This document shows, in pieces, positions 1 to 6,873 of a stretch of DNA of 25,839 nt. The position numbers were made by a program, and so were the translations under genes. The notes beneath the pieces were generated by a model, which searched no databases, had not been told where the DNA came from, and saw only the letters and a program-made list of their open reading frames with translations. Source of the DNA: a virus; IMG/VR virus record IMGVR_UViG_3300020020_000149, positions 1-25,839 of that record, one strand, 5' to 3'. Positions within the stretch are counted from its first letter, which is position 1. Every line of letters starts with the position of its first letter.

Positions 1-54
1 AACTCTTATACTATTGAGGTCGGTACTCAAGAGAATATTCCGCAGGTGGTGTGA
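1..54 (+). CDS. 3' end of an upstream phage gene (partial)
   Basis: Frame 1 is open from the window edge and closes with TGA at 52-54. The last 17 residues end in QENIPQVV. The stop overlaps the next ATG by one base (TGATG), the tight joint used elsewhere in this cluster, which is the main reason to believe the frame. Too little remains to assign a function. Its position suggests a head or head-tail structural gene. Confidence 0.55.
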   Translation, partial: NSYTIEVGTQENIPQVV

Positions 55-584
55 TGGCTAACAAGACAGCAAAATTGTTCCAGACAGTTACGTATCGTAA
101 TGCAGCTGGAGAAACCACCGATGTGGTGGTTACTGGTGTGCAGGGTGGCGCTCCAGCTGCGGGTGATTTTACTGTAACTCCTAGCATTACTGGCGGCACG
201 TTGGCTGCTGCTACGTATTCCTATAAAGTGACTGTGGTAGTTAACGGTGTAGAATCTCCACCAGTTGCTGCGGCAAAAACTGGAGTGGTGGCGTCTGGTG
301 TTACTGGATCAAACACCATCAGCTTTGCTACTGGTTTGGCTTCGTTTCCTACTGCAACGGCGTGGAAGGTTTATGGTCGTACGGGCGGCACGGAATTGTT
401 CATTGCCACAATTACCGCACCAACTAACTCGTACATAGACACTGGCGCGGTCACTCCGCTTGGTGCATTGCCAGCAGCCAACAATGCCGTGAGTTTTAGG
501 AACCGTAGTACAAAGGTTACTCAAGCAAATATAGCAAAGGCTACCACTGCCAAGCAAACTAACGCTTATTTCAAGCGGACGTGA
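54..584 (+). CDS. Virion protein with a fibronectin-III/Ig-like domain
   Basis: 176 residues. The ATG at 54 is preferred over the GTG one codon earlier because it overlaps the upstream stop (TGATG) and follows AGGTGG. Residues about 35-150 read as one beta-sandwich: a GGTLAAATYSYKVTVV strand pair, then TAWKVYGRTGGTELFIATI, then SYIDTG. This is the strand pattern of fibronectin-III/Ig-like domains seen as decorations on phage capsids and tail tubes. The C-terminus is basic and Thr/Lys-rich. It opens the structural run in this window, so a decoration or tube-associated role is the best inference. No signal peptide or membrane segment is visible. The exact role is unknown. Confidence 0.6.
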   Translation: MANKTAKLFQTVTYRNAAGETTDVVVTGVQGGAPAAGDFTVTPSITGGTLAAATYSYKVTVVVNGVESPPVAAAKTGVVASGVTGSNTISFATGLASFPTATAWKVYGRTGGTELFIATITAPTNSYIDTGAVTPLGALPAANNAVSFRNRSTKVTQANIAKATTAKQTNAYFKRT

Positions 585-592
585 GGCACTGA

Positions 593-1063
593 ATGTTTGT
601 ATTTCGTAAACTAGCTGATTACAGTGATGGTTCTACCCGAGTTGCGCGGTACGACCAAATGACTGGTGAGCGTATTTTGGTTGATCCGAAAGATAATCAA
701 CCAAAGCCTTGGCCTACGCTTGGAGTAAAGTTCCAAGACAAGGCTCCCACTAAAGACAAAATTAGTATGGACTATGTGGCCAATGCCGTCACTGAAGGAT
801 GGGCAACATGGGTGAACCACAGGACAGTTCATCGTCCTGGTGGTCCCGAAAACAACCCATGGTCTACTACTCATACCTTCCACCAGGCAGACGAAGTCAT
901 TTTCCACATGTTGGAGGGTGACGACGGCAATATGGTGAAGAAAGACTTCATGTATAAGGTCACCAGACAACCAGATAAGACCCAAAACGCCTCTGGTGAT
1001 TGGGAAGTGGACTGGTGTTTTGAGCTTGAACTGGTGAGCGTTTACGATCGGCCGGTGAAATAA
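593..1063 (+). CDS. Unknown phage structural-cluster protein
   Basis: 156 residues, starting 8 bases after the preceding stop. A globular, aromatic- and charge-rich protein with no signal peptide or membrane segment. The middle has TEGWATWVNHRTVHRPGG and HTFHQADEVIFHMLEG, and the C-terminal half alternates hydrophobic and polar residues, as in beta strands (DWEVDWCFELELVSVYD). I do not recognise a family. Lying between a decoration-like protein and further beta-rich virion genes, upstream of the tail chaperones, it is probably a minor head, connector or tail component. It is followed directly (0 bases) by the secreted moron. Confidence 0.5.
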   Translation: MFVFRKLADYSDGSTRVARYDQMTGERILVDPKDNQPKPWPTLGVKFQDKAPTKDKISMDYVANAVTEGWATWVNHRTVHRPGGPENNPWSTTHTFHQADEVIFHMLEGDDGNMVKKDFMYKVTRQPDKTQNASGDWEVDWCFELELVSVYDRPVK

Positions 1064-1561
1064 ATGGCTAAAAGCTTAAAGAGAAGTTCAGTTATAATTT
1101 TATCTAGTGTACTTTCTGCACTAGCTATTGGGACTTTTGCTTGGGCATCAATTCCGGGAACTAACGGATCAATTAATGGATGCTACAAAAATTCTAATCC
1201 AAACAAAGGCGAACTCATAGTCATAGACTCATTGGAGTCTTGTCCTAATGGATACACGTCATTAAATTGGCAACAGTATCCAAGAACCCAACAATTCAGT
1301 GAAGTAGTTCAGTTTTCGGTAACTGAATCGAATAAGTATTCGCTTGTAGCACAAAAGACTTGTTCGTCTGGACTCTTTGCTACTGGTGGTGGGGCTGACT
1401 TGCAAGTGGATGATCCAAATCAGTTCTTTTTGAAAAAATCACAACCTCTACTGGACAGTGGAGTTCCTGTAGGTTGGAAAGTAACCTACGGTTACTTGGG
1501 GTCGCTCCCAGCTCCGACTTTTGATGTTGGTGTGTTTGTAATATGTACAGTTGGGAGTTAA
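1064..1561 (+). CDS. Secreted protein (moron) with actinobacterial-type N-terminal signature
   Basis: 165 residues. Residues 1-28 form a classical Sec signal peptide: basic KSLKRSS, a hydrophobic core around VIILSSVLSALAIGTF, and an AWA cleavage site before SIPG. The mature start carries a signature I associate with exported actinobacterial proteins and some phage fibres: IPG-x-NGSINGCYK, then a short loop, then LIVIDS-x-ESCPNGYTSLNW. The remainder (about 75-165) is beta-rich with two more cysteines and a GGGAD turn, and is unassigned. It is preceded by GGTGAAATAA and sits flush between two virion genes on the same strand. A signal peptide is out of place for a cytoplasmic virion part, so I infer a cargo gene acting at the host surface, perhaps in superinfection exclusion or receptor masking. 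A Gly-rich virion fibre is the alternative. Confidence 0.65.
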   Translation: MAKSLKRSSVIILSSVLSALAIGTFAWASIPGTNGSINGCYKNSNPNKGELIVIDSLESCPNGYTSLNWQQYPRTQQFSEVVQFSVTESNKYSLVAQKTCSSGLFATGGGADLQVDDPNQFFLKKSQPLLDSGVPVGWKVTYGYLGSLPAPTFDVGVFVICTVGS

Positions 1562-1564
1562 ATA

Positions 1565-2041
1565 ATGCCCAATGTAGTTTTTAATATAGCTAAAGGTCGA
1601 GTGGCAGAGTTCGGTAGCCGAGTCAATGCCAATGATCCTGCCAACTCAATTTTTGTCATTTTGGTGCTGGCCACAACAGGGATCGAGGCCGATGCCACTC
1701 TGATTGACGTGGACACGGTAACTGCACTGGTCGCAGGAACCACTAATGAGGTAACAAACTCTGGTTATGCCAGAAAAACACTCGACAATGCCACTGGTGG
1801 GATAACCGTTACCGTTGACGACACTAACGATCGTACGGATGTTGATGTCCCAGACCAAACGTGGACCGCAGTGGTCGCAGGTGACGGCTGGAATGATGTA
1901 GTTTTTGCCTACGACTCTGATTCTACTGGCGGAACAGACGCTAACGTTGTTCCAATGACACTACATGATTTCGTGGTAACTCCAGATGGTTCTGATATAA
2001 CAGCACAAATTGCTGTGGGTGGATTCTACCGGGCATCATAA
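1565..2041 (+). CDS. Conserved phage structural protein, beta-rich
   Basis: 158 residues, with GGGAGT 8 bases before the ATG. The N-terminus (NIAKGRVAEFGSRV) is followed by NDPANSIFVILVLATTGIEADATL. The centre has GYARKTLDN and DDTNDRTDVDVPDQTWTAV, and the end reads HDFVVTPDGSDITAQIAVGGFYRAS. From memory this organisation (short helix, then an acidic beta-rich body ending GFYRAS) recurs in uncultured-phage structural genes of unassigned detail. No catalytic motif is present. It is placed directly before two large beta-rich proteins, so it may be an adaptor or decoration for them. Confidence 0.6.
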   Translation: MPNVVFNIAKGRVAEFGSRVNANDPANSIFVILVLATTGIEADATLIDVDTVTALVAGTTNEVTNSGYARKTLDNATGGITVTVDDTNDRTDVDVPDQTWTAVVAGDGWNDVVFAYDSDSTGGTDANVVPMTLHDFVVTPDGSDITAQIAVGGFYRAS

Positions 2042-2050
2042 GGAGCGGCA

Positions 2051-4222
2051 ATGCCTCTTTCTCAAGACAGCATTATCCAATCCAATAGCGGCAACTTTTC
2101 TGGCACTAGCGGCTCGGTATCTTTGCCTGCAAGTACAACCTCCGGTAATATGGTGGTTGTACTTGCAGTTGGCACATCTACTGGTGCCACCGATGTGACG
2201 CCAACGGACTTGGACATTACTGGTTTCGATAAGCATGGATTTGCTAGTGCTGATTCTTGGCAGAATGCTTTCATATTCTCAAAGGCTAATGTTGGCGTGG
2301 AGTCGCCTTGGACATTGACCGTTACTGTAAATGGTACTCAGCAGGTTTGTTGGTTCGCCATGGAGGTAGAAGGAGTCGACTACGAAATTTATGATGGAAC
2401 TGGCTTTGCTGGCGGTTACATGATGATTTCTGACTCATCGGTTTATTCCTTGGTGTCTTCGCAACAATTGGTTACTGGAACATCTGGAACCTATGAAGCT
2501 TTGGGTATAGCACTATTTTCTGCATCAGCAGCTGCCGGAGCTATTCCTGACATAGGTGGATATACGAACAACTGGCAAGAACTAGGATCTGTTTCTAGAA
2601 CGAATGGTACCCGGGGCATTCGTATGGCTGCGATAGTAAAGTCTCAGCAGTCTATTGCTCCACTTGATGTGACGGCGACTATTACTCCAGCCTCTCCCAC
2701 AAACAGTATAATGCTCGTCCTTAATGGTGCTACAGCTAAAGAGGCACCTGTTGTTCGAACAATGACTGGATTTGAGTACGGTACTGCCACAACGTTGACT
2801 TCTGTAGGAGTGTCCGGAGATATTGCTGTTGTCGACGAAGTCGTGGGCACTCCCGAAGTAGTATCTACGTTTAAACGATCGGGAACTTATAGTCTTAAAC
2901 TCACTTCGTCTGCCGCCGCCGAAAGTATTGCTTGGCTTGCCGGGTTCAATAAAGGATTAGATGGCGGCGTTGGTGAACCTTTGGTGGCACATCCGAGCTT
3001 TGCCATTTACTTCGATGGTGCCCTACCTGGTGTTGATATAGAACTGGCTTCTGTTGAGGCAGGATCTGCATCTAACAGCGTCAAGGTTTTCTATCGCACA
3101 GCTACGTCAAAAATTGGTGTTAAAGTCGGTACTGGTACTGAGATAGCATCAGACGCGGTGGTTGCCTTCAATAAATGGATAGGTCTTGAACTTCTATACG
3201 ATCCGCGTACTACTACGAATAAATGCGATTGGCAAATAGACTACGACAGCCTTGATGCTACAGTGCCAGTAAGTCAAACTCAGGCTACCAATACTGGTAT
3301 GACTGCTGCTCCGATAAGTAGGTTCCGTTTGGGTTGGCAAACTAGCACTACAGCTACTGTTTATTACGATGATGTCTTCTTCTCTGGGACACGTAAAGCA
3401 TATCCTATGGGATTGGTCAATATTCAGGGTTTGCGACCAGATCCGGGCGGCACTGTTACCACTTCAGGAACTAGTGCGAACTGGAATGTCTTTACTAGCA
3501 ATGGTGGCACACTTACAGCATTTAACTCAGCCAATGCCATTAGTGCTCTAGATGAAATTCCACCTACTATTGGTGCATCTTCTGATGGCTTGGCACAGAT
3601 TACGCTAAACACCAGTAATCTTGCGCGAGTACCACTGGAAACTTATGCTATGGGTGATAACAATGTCATTGGTCGGGCAGTAAGAGTATATGCTTTGGGA
3701 TGGGCAGCATCTACCTCAGCCGCTTCATTGATAGTCCAGGCATATGATGGGACTAATATTCATAGCATGGGTGGACATGTTACCGATGCTAACTTTGATA
3801 ATACCACGTATCGCTGGTTGACCAGAACATTGCGCAACAGTTTCGGTGGTCTTCCCTATGTTGTTACGCAAGCTAAACTCGATGCGCTCGCCGTAGAGTT
3901 TGGTAATTCAGGAGACGCGACTCCAGACGTGGGATTACACTGGATATTCGCTGAGCTTGCTACCCAACCGGCTGTGGCGCACAGTATTATGGAAATTGAA
4001 GATGGTTCGTTTAATGTGTATGCCTACCAAGATGAAATGGCTCAGTCGATTACCAGTCTGTTGGTGACTACTCCGAGCGGGTCTCGTGGTGCCACATTAG
4101 GTTGGACTATTGAAGGGTCGTCTGGTAATCAATATGTTGCGGCCAACACTGTTTGGTCAAAGTCAATTGGTGCCACGGACATTACTCAAGTAACCGAGAT
4201 TAGTTTTACTGCCGACGCGTAA
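2051..4222 (+). CDS. Large virion protein with concanavalin/LamG-like domain
   Basis: 723 residues, with AGGAG five bases before the ATG. Three regions are visible. Residues 1-230 form a beta-sandwich in which a hydrophobic GNMVVVLAV strand is followed by WTLTVTVNG and VCWFAMEVEGV. Residues about 233-455 read as a jelly-roll lectin-like domain: GFEYG at its start, a KRSGTYSLKL strand, FAIYFDG, a KWIGLELLYD strand and a closing YYDDVFFSG, the usual end of LamG/concanavalin folds. Residues 455-723 hold further beta repeats, including NVIGRAVRVYALGW and a GLHWIFAELAT segment. No catalytic residues are evident. It probably forms a carbohydrate-binding spike, fibre or decoration. The cluster position, before the tail chaperones, is early for a tail-tip receptor protein. 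Confidence 0.6.
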   Translation: MPLSQDSIIQSNSGNFSGTSGSVSLPASTTSGNMVVVLAVGTSTGATDVTPTDLDITGFDKHGFASADSWQNAFIFSKANVGVESPWTLTVTVNGTQQVCWFAMEVEGVDYEIYDGTGFAGGYMMISDSSVYSLVSSQQLVTGTSGTYEALGIALFSASAAAGAIPDIGGYTNNWQELGSVSRTNGTRGIRMAAIVKSQQSIAPLDVTATITPASPTNSIMLVLNGATAKEAPVVRTMTGFEYGTATTLTSVGVSGDIAVVDEVVGTPEVVSTFKRSGTYSLKLTSSAAAESIAWLAGFNKGLDGGVGEPLVAHPSFAIYFDGALPGVDIELASVEAGSASNSVKVFYRTATSKIGVKVGTGTEIASDAVVAFNKWIGLELLYDPRTTTNKCDWQIDYDSLDATVPVSQTQATNTGMTAAPISRFRLGWQTSTTATVYYDDVFFSGTRKAYPMGLVNIQGLRPDPGGTVTTSGTSANWNVFTSNGGTLTAFNSANAISALDEIPPTIGASSDGLAQITLNTSNLARVPLETYAMGDNNVIGRAVRVYALGWAASTSAASLIVQAYDGTNIHSMGGHVTDANFDNTTYRWLTRTLRNSFGGLPYVVTQAKLDALAVEFGNSGDATPDVGLHWIFAELATQPAVAHSIMEIEDGSFNVYAYQDEMAQSITSLLVTTPSGSRGATLGWTIEGSSGNQYVAANTVWSKSIGATDITQVTEISFTADA

Positions 4223-4244
4223 TGGAGGTGAGGGGGTGTAATAA

Positions 4245-6071
4245 ATGGCAATTCCAACAGTAGTTGGTGTGGGTGCTGTCATAAGCGGTGCGGCCGGTAT
4301 TACCCCTCCTTATCCCGTTGGTTATACTGCGGTAGCAAATGATGTAGCTTTTACTTTTATTGAATCTGCCACTGGCGATATCATCACGCCTCCTACAGGC
4401 TGGGTACAGGCAGTTCAGGCCAATGTTTCTACGGGTACTGCTCCGACTAAACTCACTGTACTTTGGCGTAGGTTTGCTGGTGGGGAAGCTGCTTCAGCAA
4501 TAGCAGATGCTGGCGACCACATGGTCGCCCGCATGATTGTTCTGAATGGCTGCATTACTACCGGAAACCCTTGGGATTTTGCCACAGCTACTACGGAACT
4601 AGTTGCCGATACTTCAGTATCCATTGCTGCCGGAACAACCCTAGGGGCTAACCGACTTATCTTGGCAGCTTTTGCTACTGGTCAAGATGTAGCTTCCACT
4701 GCGGGTACGTCTACTTGGGCAAATGCTACTTTAGCTAGTGTTACCGAGCGTACGGACAACTGGGTAACTACTGGTGGTGGTGGCGGATTTACCATGATGA
4801 CCGGCACCAAGGCGGTTGCTGGTTCTACTGGAGCTTGTACCTGTACCTTACTTCTGACAGCAAACTTCAAGGCTCAGGTTCTCATAGCAGTTATTGGAGC
4901 TTCGTCTGCACTTTCTGCTACAGTCAATCAAGTTACCAACACCAATACTGCGCAAGCCATAACTAAACTTAAGCGTAAAGCTGTAGGCCAGATAGTTGAG
5001 ACCGATGCAGCGCAGACAATAACTCGACGTAAGACCAGAGCAGTCGGTCAGATAGTAGAAACCCAAACAGCACAGACGGTAACGCGTCGCAAAACAAGGA
5101 CCATTGGTCAGGTCAATGAGATCAATGCATCCAATGCTGTTACTGAGCTTACTGGACAAACCATTGTTTTGGGAATAGCAACACAGACTGATAGTCCCCT
5201 AAATGTTACTGCGAAGAAATCCAGAGCAATTGGTCTAGTTACTCAAACAAATACTGCTCAGACAGTAAATGAAATAAAGTCCAAAGCTATTGGTCTAATA
5301 ACCGAAACAGATCTGGCCCAAGCCTTTACTCGGCGCAAGACCAAGACTGTCGGCCAGGTTGTTCAAACCAATACGGCTCAAGCATTGACCAAGCTTAAGT
5401 TTAAAGCAGTCGGCCGGGTCACTGAAACGCAAATTGCTCAGGCTATAACTCGACGCAAGTCTAGGGCCATAGGACAAGTAACAACTACCGATACTGCAAG
5501 TGCTATAGCCCGTAGCAAGACCAAAGTTATAGGACAAATAACAGAGACGCAGACAGCTCTGAGCATTACTGCTCCAGGATCACCAACTATTGTTGGTCAG
5601 ATAATTGAGTCTGGGTCGGCACGCACTATAACAAGCAGGAAAATAAAAGCAGTATCGCAAATAGTAGAAACTGATGTCTCCAGAGCACTAAGCAAACTAA
5701 AGACTAGGCTTGTTGGGCAGGCATTGTCAGTAGACGTTGCTTGGCAGATAATGGGGTTGACTGTGCCAACGGTTGCTATGGTTAATGAAACGGACCTTGC
5801 CAGGCAGATATCTGGCGGCGTGGCTCCACTAGACATTCACGGTTGGATGCCACTCATAGGGAAACATTGTATCTATCTGAAGCCAAAAACCGTTAACGGT
5901 AACGTAACTTACATTAAGAGAATTAGTGTGATGATTACGGCCTACGCTTCAGACGGTTACCCTATACTCAAAAGTAACGCTTCTGGGGTAACATACGGTA
6001 CCGCGTCCGTGGGGATACGACCAAGATCACATCCGGACGCCAATGAAGTTGACGTATATCAGTCATATTGA
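4245..6071 (+). CDS. Virion protein with about 15 tandem 20-residue VGQ-ETDTAQ repeats
   Basis: 608 residues, preceded by a GA-rich ribosome site. Residues 1-225 are a beta-sandwich (PPTGWVQAVQ, TKLTVLWRRFAGGEA, GDHMVARMIVLNG) resembling the first domain of the preceding protein, so the two may share a duplicated module. Residues about 228-523 are about 15 degenerate 20-residue units of the form VGQIVETDTAQAITRRKTKA, alternating an acidic ETD turn, an AQ-hydrophobic pair and a basic RRK patch. From memory such repeats occur in actinophage minor tail and capsid-associated proteins. The last about 80 residues are a separate small domain (WMPLIGKHCIYLKPK and later ASVGIRPRSHPDANEVDVYQSY). I infer an extended fibre or decoration. 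Unit number could vary between relatives. Confidence 0.6.
   Translation: MAIPTVVGVGAVISGAAGITPPYPVGYTAVANDVAFTFIESATGDIITPPTGWVQAVQANVSTGTAPTKLTVLWRRFAGGEAASAIADAGDHMVARMIVLNGCITTGNPWDFATATTELVADTSVSIAAGTTLGANRLILAAFATGQDVASTAGTSTWANATLASVTERTDNWVTTGGGGGFTMMTGTKAVAGSTGACTCTLLLTANFKAQVLIAVIGASSALSATVNQVTNTNTAQAITKLKRKAVGQIVETDAAQTITRRKTRAVGQIVETQTAQTVTRRKTRTIGQVNEINASNAVTELTGQTIVLGIATQTDSPLNVTAKKSRAIGLVTQTNTAQTVNEIKSKAIGLITETDLAQAFTRRKTKTVGQVVQTNTAQALTKLKFKAVGRVTETQIAQAITRRKSRAIGQVTTTDTASAIARSKTKVIGQITETQTALSITAPGSPTIVGQIIESGSARTITSRKIKAVSQIVETDVSRALSKLKTRLVGQALSVDVAWQIMGLTVPTVAMVNETDLARQISGGVAPLDIHGWMPLIGKHCIYLKPKTVNGNVTYIKRISVMITAYASDGYPILKSNASGVTYGTASVGIRPRSHPDANEVDVYQSY
4926..5813 (+). repeat. 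Degenerate in-frame tandem repeat, about 60 bp period, about 15 units
   Basis: Within the 608-residue virion gene, residues about 228-523 repeat every 20 or 21 codons. The clearest units (at about 4986, 5046, 5286, 5346, 5406 and 5466) share GQ-V/I-x-ET-x-x-AQ-x-I/V-T-R-R-K. Units near 5106-5220 and 5526-5580 are the most diverged, and two have an extra residue. Codon choice differs strongly from unit to unit, so the DNA is no longer a near-perfect repeat. This points to old duplication held by selection on the protein. Confidence 0.8.
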
Positions 6072-6085
6072 TCGGAGGGAACAAA

Positions 6086-6250
6086 ATGGATCCAATTTCC
6101 CTGGTCGCCATGATAGCAATACTCGGCGCAATAGCATGTTTTCTAGTTGAGACTTTCAGAGCACCAGGCTTTAATCTACTTGCTTTCGGTCTAGCACTGA
6201 TGTCTACGTTCTTTCTACTGGCGATTGCTATTCCAGCATTTTCCACATAA
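6086..6250 (+). CDS. Small two-helix membrane protein
   Basis: 54 residues. The ATG at 6086 is chosen because GGAGGG (6074-6079) sits seven bases before it; a TTG at 6068 in the same frame lacks this. Two hydrophobic segments, about residues 4-23 (ISLVAMIAILGAIACFLV) and 32-52 (NLLAFGLALMSTFFLLAIAI), are joined by a short polar ETFRAPGF turn. It is integral to the membrane and otherwise unassigned. Similar tiny membrane proteins occur upstream of tail genes in actinophages. A lysis role is less likely given the separate cassette at 14035-16123. Confidence 0.65.
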   Translation: MDPISLVAMIAILGAIACFLVETFRAPGFNLLAFGLALMSTFFLLAIAIPAFST

Positions 6251-6263
6251 GGAGTTCTTTTCA

Positions 6264-6647
6264 ATGCCTGTTGCAGTTGTTGTTAAAACCTCTAACGAAT
6301 TTAAACTCAAGTCTTGTCAAGGCGGCATCGTAGAGATACGTAGAATGAGTTTTGGCGAATCTCTAATAAGAAAAGATATGATGGCCTCAGTCGCGATGGA
6401 GATGCAGAACAAGTCCAAGGGCTCGGACTCGATGAAGCTCCAAATGGACTTGCTCCAAGAAAAGACCACGCTATGGGAATTTGCCAACCTTATTGTGAGC
6501 CACAATCTCACCGATGCTAATGACAAGCTTCTAGACTTCAAGAACCAAGCACACGTTAAGATGCTTGAAGGTAGAGTTGGTGATGAGATTCAGCAGTACA
6601 TTAATGAGTTGAACTCGTTTGAAGAGGACATCGATATAAAAAACTAG
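6264..6647 (+). CDS. Tail assembly chaperone, short form (lambda gpG-like)
   Basis: 127 residues. The ATG at 6264 is preferred because AAGGAG lies just before it; in-frame codons further upstream overlap the preceding gene. A soluble, helical protein rich in Met, Lys and acidic residues (RRMSFGESLIRKDMMASVAM, LLQEKTTLWEFANLIVSHNL) with an acidic end, NSFEEDIDIKN. Position directly before the tape measure gene, size and the overlapping downstream frame match the G/T chaperone pair of long-tailed phages, which coat the tape measure during tail assembly. The last sense codons before TAG contain the A AAA AAC slippery heptamer, so a share of ribosomes should continue into the -1 frame to make a 200-residue fusion. 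Confidence 0.8.
   Translation: MPVAVVVKTSNEFKLKSCQGGIVEIRRMSFGESLIRKDMMASVAMEMQNKSKGSDSMKLQMDLLQEKTTLWEFANLIVSHNLTDANDKLLDFKNQAHVKMLEGRVGDEIQQYINELNSFEEDIDIKN
6638..6644 (+). promoter_or_regulatory. Programmed -1 ribosomal frameshift site A AAA AAC
   Basis: The zero-frame codons are ATA AAA AAC TAG, so the heptamer A-AAA-AAC fits X-XXY-YYZ exactly and is one codon from the stop. After slipping back one base the frame reads CTA GCA GAC CGG and stays open to 6865. Immediately after the site, TAGCAG (6645-6650) is a perfect inverted repeat of CTGCTA (6663-6668), a possible six-pair stem with a 12-base loop. It starts with no spacer, closer than the usual 5-8 bases, so its role is uncertain. Confidence 0.75.
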
Positions 6648-6865
6648 CAGACCGGCTCAGAACTGCTATCTTGACTAAGGCAAAAAAGGTAGATGTTGAC
6701 GTTGGATTAGTTCTTCAGCTAATCAATGACTGTCAAGAATTCAATACAATGCCTAAACCAGGTGGAATGCTTGAGCAAGATTCGCTTTTCATGCATTTGT
6801 TCCATGGAGTACAAGAAGCTAGGGCAGTTCGAGCCGAGCTGGACAGTAAGAAATCTAATTCTTAA
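6644..6865 (+). CDS. Tail assembly chaperone, -1 frame extension (lambda gpT-like)
   Basis: This is the downstream half of the frameshift product. From the slip at 6644 it adds 73 residues, making a fusion of 200. The frame is open across the junction (LADRLRTAILTKAKK) and continues with VDVGLVLQLINDCQEF and a charged, helical C-terminus, RAVRAELDSKK. The only start codon near its beginning is a TTG at 6671 without a ribosome site, which argues that it is made only as a fusion. In lambda the G-T fusion recruits the tape measure to tail tube subunits. The tape measure gene starts 8 bases after this stop. Confidence 0.75.
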   Translation, partial: LADRLRTAILTKAKKVDVDVGLVLQLINDCQEFNTMPKPGGMLEQDSLFMHLFHGVQEARAVRAELDSKKSNS

Positions 6866-6873
6866 GGTGCTAA

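Noticed and set aside
611-985. 124-codon frame on the - strand
   Set aside because: Antisense to the 593-1063 gene, in a region where every supported gene is on the + strand. No ribosome site or motif.
4848-5537. Two - strand frames with repetitive Ser/Tyr/Cys-rich translations
   Set aside because: They are the antisense of the 20-residue repeat array. The periodicity comes from the + strand repeats.
4926-5813. CRISPR-like periodic repeats
   Set aside because: The 60 bp units are degenerate, contiguous and in frame with a coding sequence, with no conserved repeat and variable spacer pattern.
6671-6865. Second tail chaperone as an independent gene starting at TTG 6671
   Set aside because: The TTG has no ribosome site, and the -1 frame is open back to a canonical slippery heptamer, so a fusion explains it better.
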